The notes beneath the pieces were generated by a model. The model was given only the letters and a program-made list of their open reading frames with translations, ran no database searches and had not been told where the DNA came from. A DNA stretch of 11,607 nucleotides from Conidiobolus incongruus B7586 (Eukaryota > Entomophthoromycota > Entomophthoromycetes > Entomophthorales > Conidiobolaceae), in NCBI GenBank assembly GCA_000697335.1, contig JNEM01015003.1, positions 1-11,607 on the forward strand, given 5' to 3'. The translations under genes were made by a program, and so were the position numbers. Positions 9,668-11,607 of the stretch are shown here, one piece after another; position 1 is the stretch's first letter; each line of letters begins with the position of its first letter.

Positions 9668-9698
9668 CAAAAACCTGCAAATTTATGACTCACCTTGG
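9668..9698. repeat. E1 right inner IR/DR repeat
   Basis: Contains AACCTGCAAATTTATGACTC followed by ACCTTGG, the inverted partner of the left inner repeat. It is identical to the matching part of 1-327, so it escaped the mutation seen at the outer tip about 170 bp away. Confidence 0.75.
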
Positions 9699-9850
9699 TT
9701 AAATATTAAGGGTTAATATTTTTGCTAATAGTTTACTAAATATATCTAAATATATTTATCTATTATTAAATAATATACCTTAATTATATATTATAGTTTC
9801 AAGTAATCTAATATATACAATTGTTTTAGTTATTAATTAAAATATATATA

Positions 9851-9885
9851 TTTTTGATTTTATAACTTACTTTTGTGGGTTAGTG
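9851..9885. repeat. E1 right outer terminal inverted repeat
   Basis: Inverted partner of 8313-8347. Against 1-327 it has four transitions (one G-to-A, three C-to-T) in the last 22 bases, three in CpA/TpG and one in CpG context. It is followed by TA and then directly by a second element. Confidence 0.85.
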
Positions 9886-9889
9886 TATA

Positions 9890-11453
9890 TACTATATTGC
9901 AAAAGTAAGTTATAAAATCAAAACTACTTATATATTTACCTATATCTTAAATAATTCTTAATTAAATAAATCTAAATTAAAATATATAATTAACCTATAT
10001 TAGTTGATTATAACTAATTATAATTGATTATATTTTATTAACTATTGGTTAATATATTAAAACCTAAAATTTAACTAAGGTGAGCTATAAATTTATAAGT
10101 TTATATGTTAAAAAGATATAAATAATAAAACTTATATATATTTTTTTTTCTTATATTATATTATATATATTATAAAACTATTAAGTTAATATTTTAAAAT
10201 TAATATTATAATATTTAAATCTCTCTCTAAAAAAGTTCACTTATATATTAATTAACTTTATAATAAAAATAAATCAACTTATAGGATTATTAAAATTACT
10301 AGTATTAGTTAATTTACTATAATTATAGTTATTAAGAACAATGTTAAAAAAACACTTAAACTAAAACTTTAGTGTATTAAAATTATAGATAAGTATGATA
10401 AAAAGTATATTTATAAATTAGTTAGTATAGGTAAGTATAATACTATTATAAAAGTATAACAAAAATTATAAAACTATATAGGAATATTAATTAGTATTGA
10501 TATTATTATATTTGTTTTATATTAGAATAGATATTACTTATATTTTAAAAAAAAACACCCTTAACTAAAGGTCTTATTATAAAGTAAAAAAAGAGTTTAA
10601 ATGCCAATATTAAAGTTAAACTAAAATTAGCTAAAGTAAAGTTATTTAGTTTAATGAAATAAAAATATATCTTAATAAATTTAATAAAAAACTAGATATT
10701 TCAAAAAAGATAAAAAACTACTTTATAACCATTATATTATTATAAACTAAAAATACACTAATAGGTTAATTATAATTTAAAGATTTATATTATCTTTAAA
10801 TATATAATATATTTATAAAGTCAATAAGGGAATTAATGTTGAGATGTATTAAAATATTTTAAATAATAAATTGAAAAAAATTATTAAATAATATAAGTTA
10901 ATTAAATTAAATATTATTTTCCAACAAGATAATAACTTTTATTATACTATAAATTTTATTATTAAATGGCTTAAAAATAATAAAATAACTATTATGAAAT
11001 AACCTCCTCAATCTTGTATTTTCAACCTAATTAAATATCTTTAGGATAAATTAAAAAAATCAATTAAAGCTTTCCCTTTAATAAAAAATTTAAATTAACT
11101 TTAAGAGTATATTTAAGAAACTTAGAATAATATTAATCCTATTTAATTTAAAAAGCTAGTTGATTCTATACCCTATAATCTTAAAAAAGCTAGAAAAGCA
11201 AAAGATAGATATACTAGATATTAATTTTTCTATTAATATTAAAACCTACAAATTTATAACTCATCTTAAGTATAATTTTAATTTTAATATATTAATTAAT
11301 AATTAATAAATTTAATTTTATATATTATATTATAAATAAAAAATATACATTAGTTACATAGTTTAATATAAATTTATTTAAATTAGAATTGATTAAGATA
11401 TTAATAAAAATATTTATATAATTAATTTTATGACTTATTTTTGTAAGCTAGTG
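9890..11453 (+). mobile_element. Full-length Tc1-like element E2, heavily mutated
   Basis: A 1564-bp relative of E1 in the opposite orientation, so the two transposases diverge from a shared 5' junction. Its left tip is TACTATATTGCAAAAGTAAG and its right tip, reversed, starts CACTAGCTTACAAAAATAAG; both are C-to-T or G-to-A shifted forms of the E1 tip. TA lies at 9888-9889 and 11454-11455. Inner repeats occur at about 10078-10097 and 11245-11270, keeping the IR/DR plan. The element is almost pure A and T and much more strongly mutated than E1, so it is older or was mutated through more cycles. Confidence 0.88.
10211..11224 (+). pseudogene. Tc1-like transposase of E2, heavily degraded
   Basis: It aligns codon by codon to the E1 transposase along its whole length, starting at a lost start (ATA 10211-10213) and ending at TAA 11222-11224 after K-L-V-D-S-I-P and Y-T-R-Y. 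Stops are numerous. Two small deletions relative to E1, about 2 nt within 10571-10598 and 1 nt near 10690, put roughly 35 codons out of frame before the frame is restored. The first catalytic Asp is Asn (10653-10655), Q-Q-D is kept (near 10921-10930), and the catalytic Glu is Lys. It keeps TGG at 10967-10969 and CAA at 11009-11011 where E1 has stops. It cannot make a working transposase. Confidence 0.85.
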
Positions 11454-11607
11454 TATATATAGATTTTAGTTATAAAAAAATTAAAACTTAGTATTTTTTC
11501 TATTATTTTTTTAAGTTATTTTTATAATATATAAAATTAATTAACTTATATTATATATTATTAATTTAAGTTTTATAATTATATTTTAAAATCTTATCAA
11601 AATTCCT
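11454..11607. other. AT-rich tail, nothing recognised
   Basis: About 150 bp of nearly pure A and T after the E2 target duplication. No coding frame, repeat end or RNA motif was seen. Confidence 0.6.

Larger units (their letters stand above)
8313..9885 (-). mobile_element. Full-length Tc1-like element E1 (DD34E), inactivated
   Basis: A 1573-bp Tc1/mariner element with terminal inverted repeats starting CACTAACCCACAAAAGT at both ends, flanked by TA at 8311-8312 and 9886-9887. Each end carries two copies of a GTGAGTCATAAA-like motif, an outer one at the tip and an inner one about 175 bp inward, which is the IR/DR plan of some Tc1 elements. One transposase frame reads leftwards and fills most of the interior. 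The element has no internal insertion or large deletion, so damage is by point mutation. Its 5' third is 98% identical to 1-327, suggesting a recently active family. Confidence 0.92.
9559..9885. repeat. Direct repeat copy B (partner 1-327)
   Basis: The 5' end of E1, from the transposase start codon to the element tip, about 98% identical to the start of the window in the same orientation. The window therefore starts inside this repeat at exactly the transposase start position. Confidence 0.95.

Noticed and set aside
8543-11224. Alternative genetic code with TAA/TAG read as Gln, as in ciliates
   Set aside because: Several TAG codons in the transposase frames sit at conserved Trp positions, the second copy keeps TGG or CAA at the same places, and the host gene ends at TAG and uses CAA freely. 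Point mutation explains the data better.
1-11607. CRISPR arrays, tRNA or rRNA genes, operons
   Set aside because: No regularly spaced repeats, tRNA A/B boxes or rRNA core motifs were seen; the gene structure is eukaryotic.

Overview
The window looks like nuclear DNA of an AT-rich fungus. The one host gene is a spliced fungal-type CUE/DUF1771/SMR protein. Its introns have GT..AG ends and CTAAC-like branch sites, it uses the standard genetic code, and Tc1/mariner transposons nearby carry C-to-T damage in CpA context, the pattern of repeat-induced point mutation (RIP). RIP is best known in Pezizomycotina, but introns of about 250 and 540 nt are long for that group, so I do not assign a clade.

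Layout: 1-327 is the 5' end of a Tc1-like element cut by the window edge. 328-3704 is AT-rich and without a recognisable gene. It holds two islands of clearly higher GC (about 340-660, possibly an old solo LTR, and about 1185-1480, unidentified). 3705-6197 is a three-exon gene for a 565-residue ortholog of Cue2/NONU-1, the endonuclease of no-go mRNA decay. 6198-8127 is AT-rich intergenic DNA with a probable poly(A) signal and small hairpins. 8128-8146 is an exact copy of the 19-bp Tn5 mosaic end used in Nextera sequencing libraries, almost certainly an assembly artefact, so the two sides may not be neighbours in the genome. 8313-9885 and 9890-11453 are two nearly full-length Tc1-like elements lying head to head with only TATA between them, both inactivated by C-to-T mutation. 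The last 150 bases are featureless AT-rich DNA.

The Cue2 gene and the transposons show no functional link. The parts most worth a second look are the adapter remnant, the RIP-like decay (the two elements preserve each other's lost codons), the IR/DR ends of this transposon family, and a possible internal start of the Cue2 gene that would drop the first CUE domain. I found no convincing new multi-gene system.
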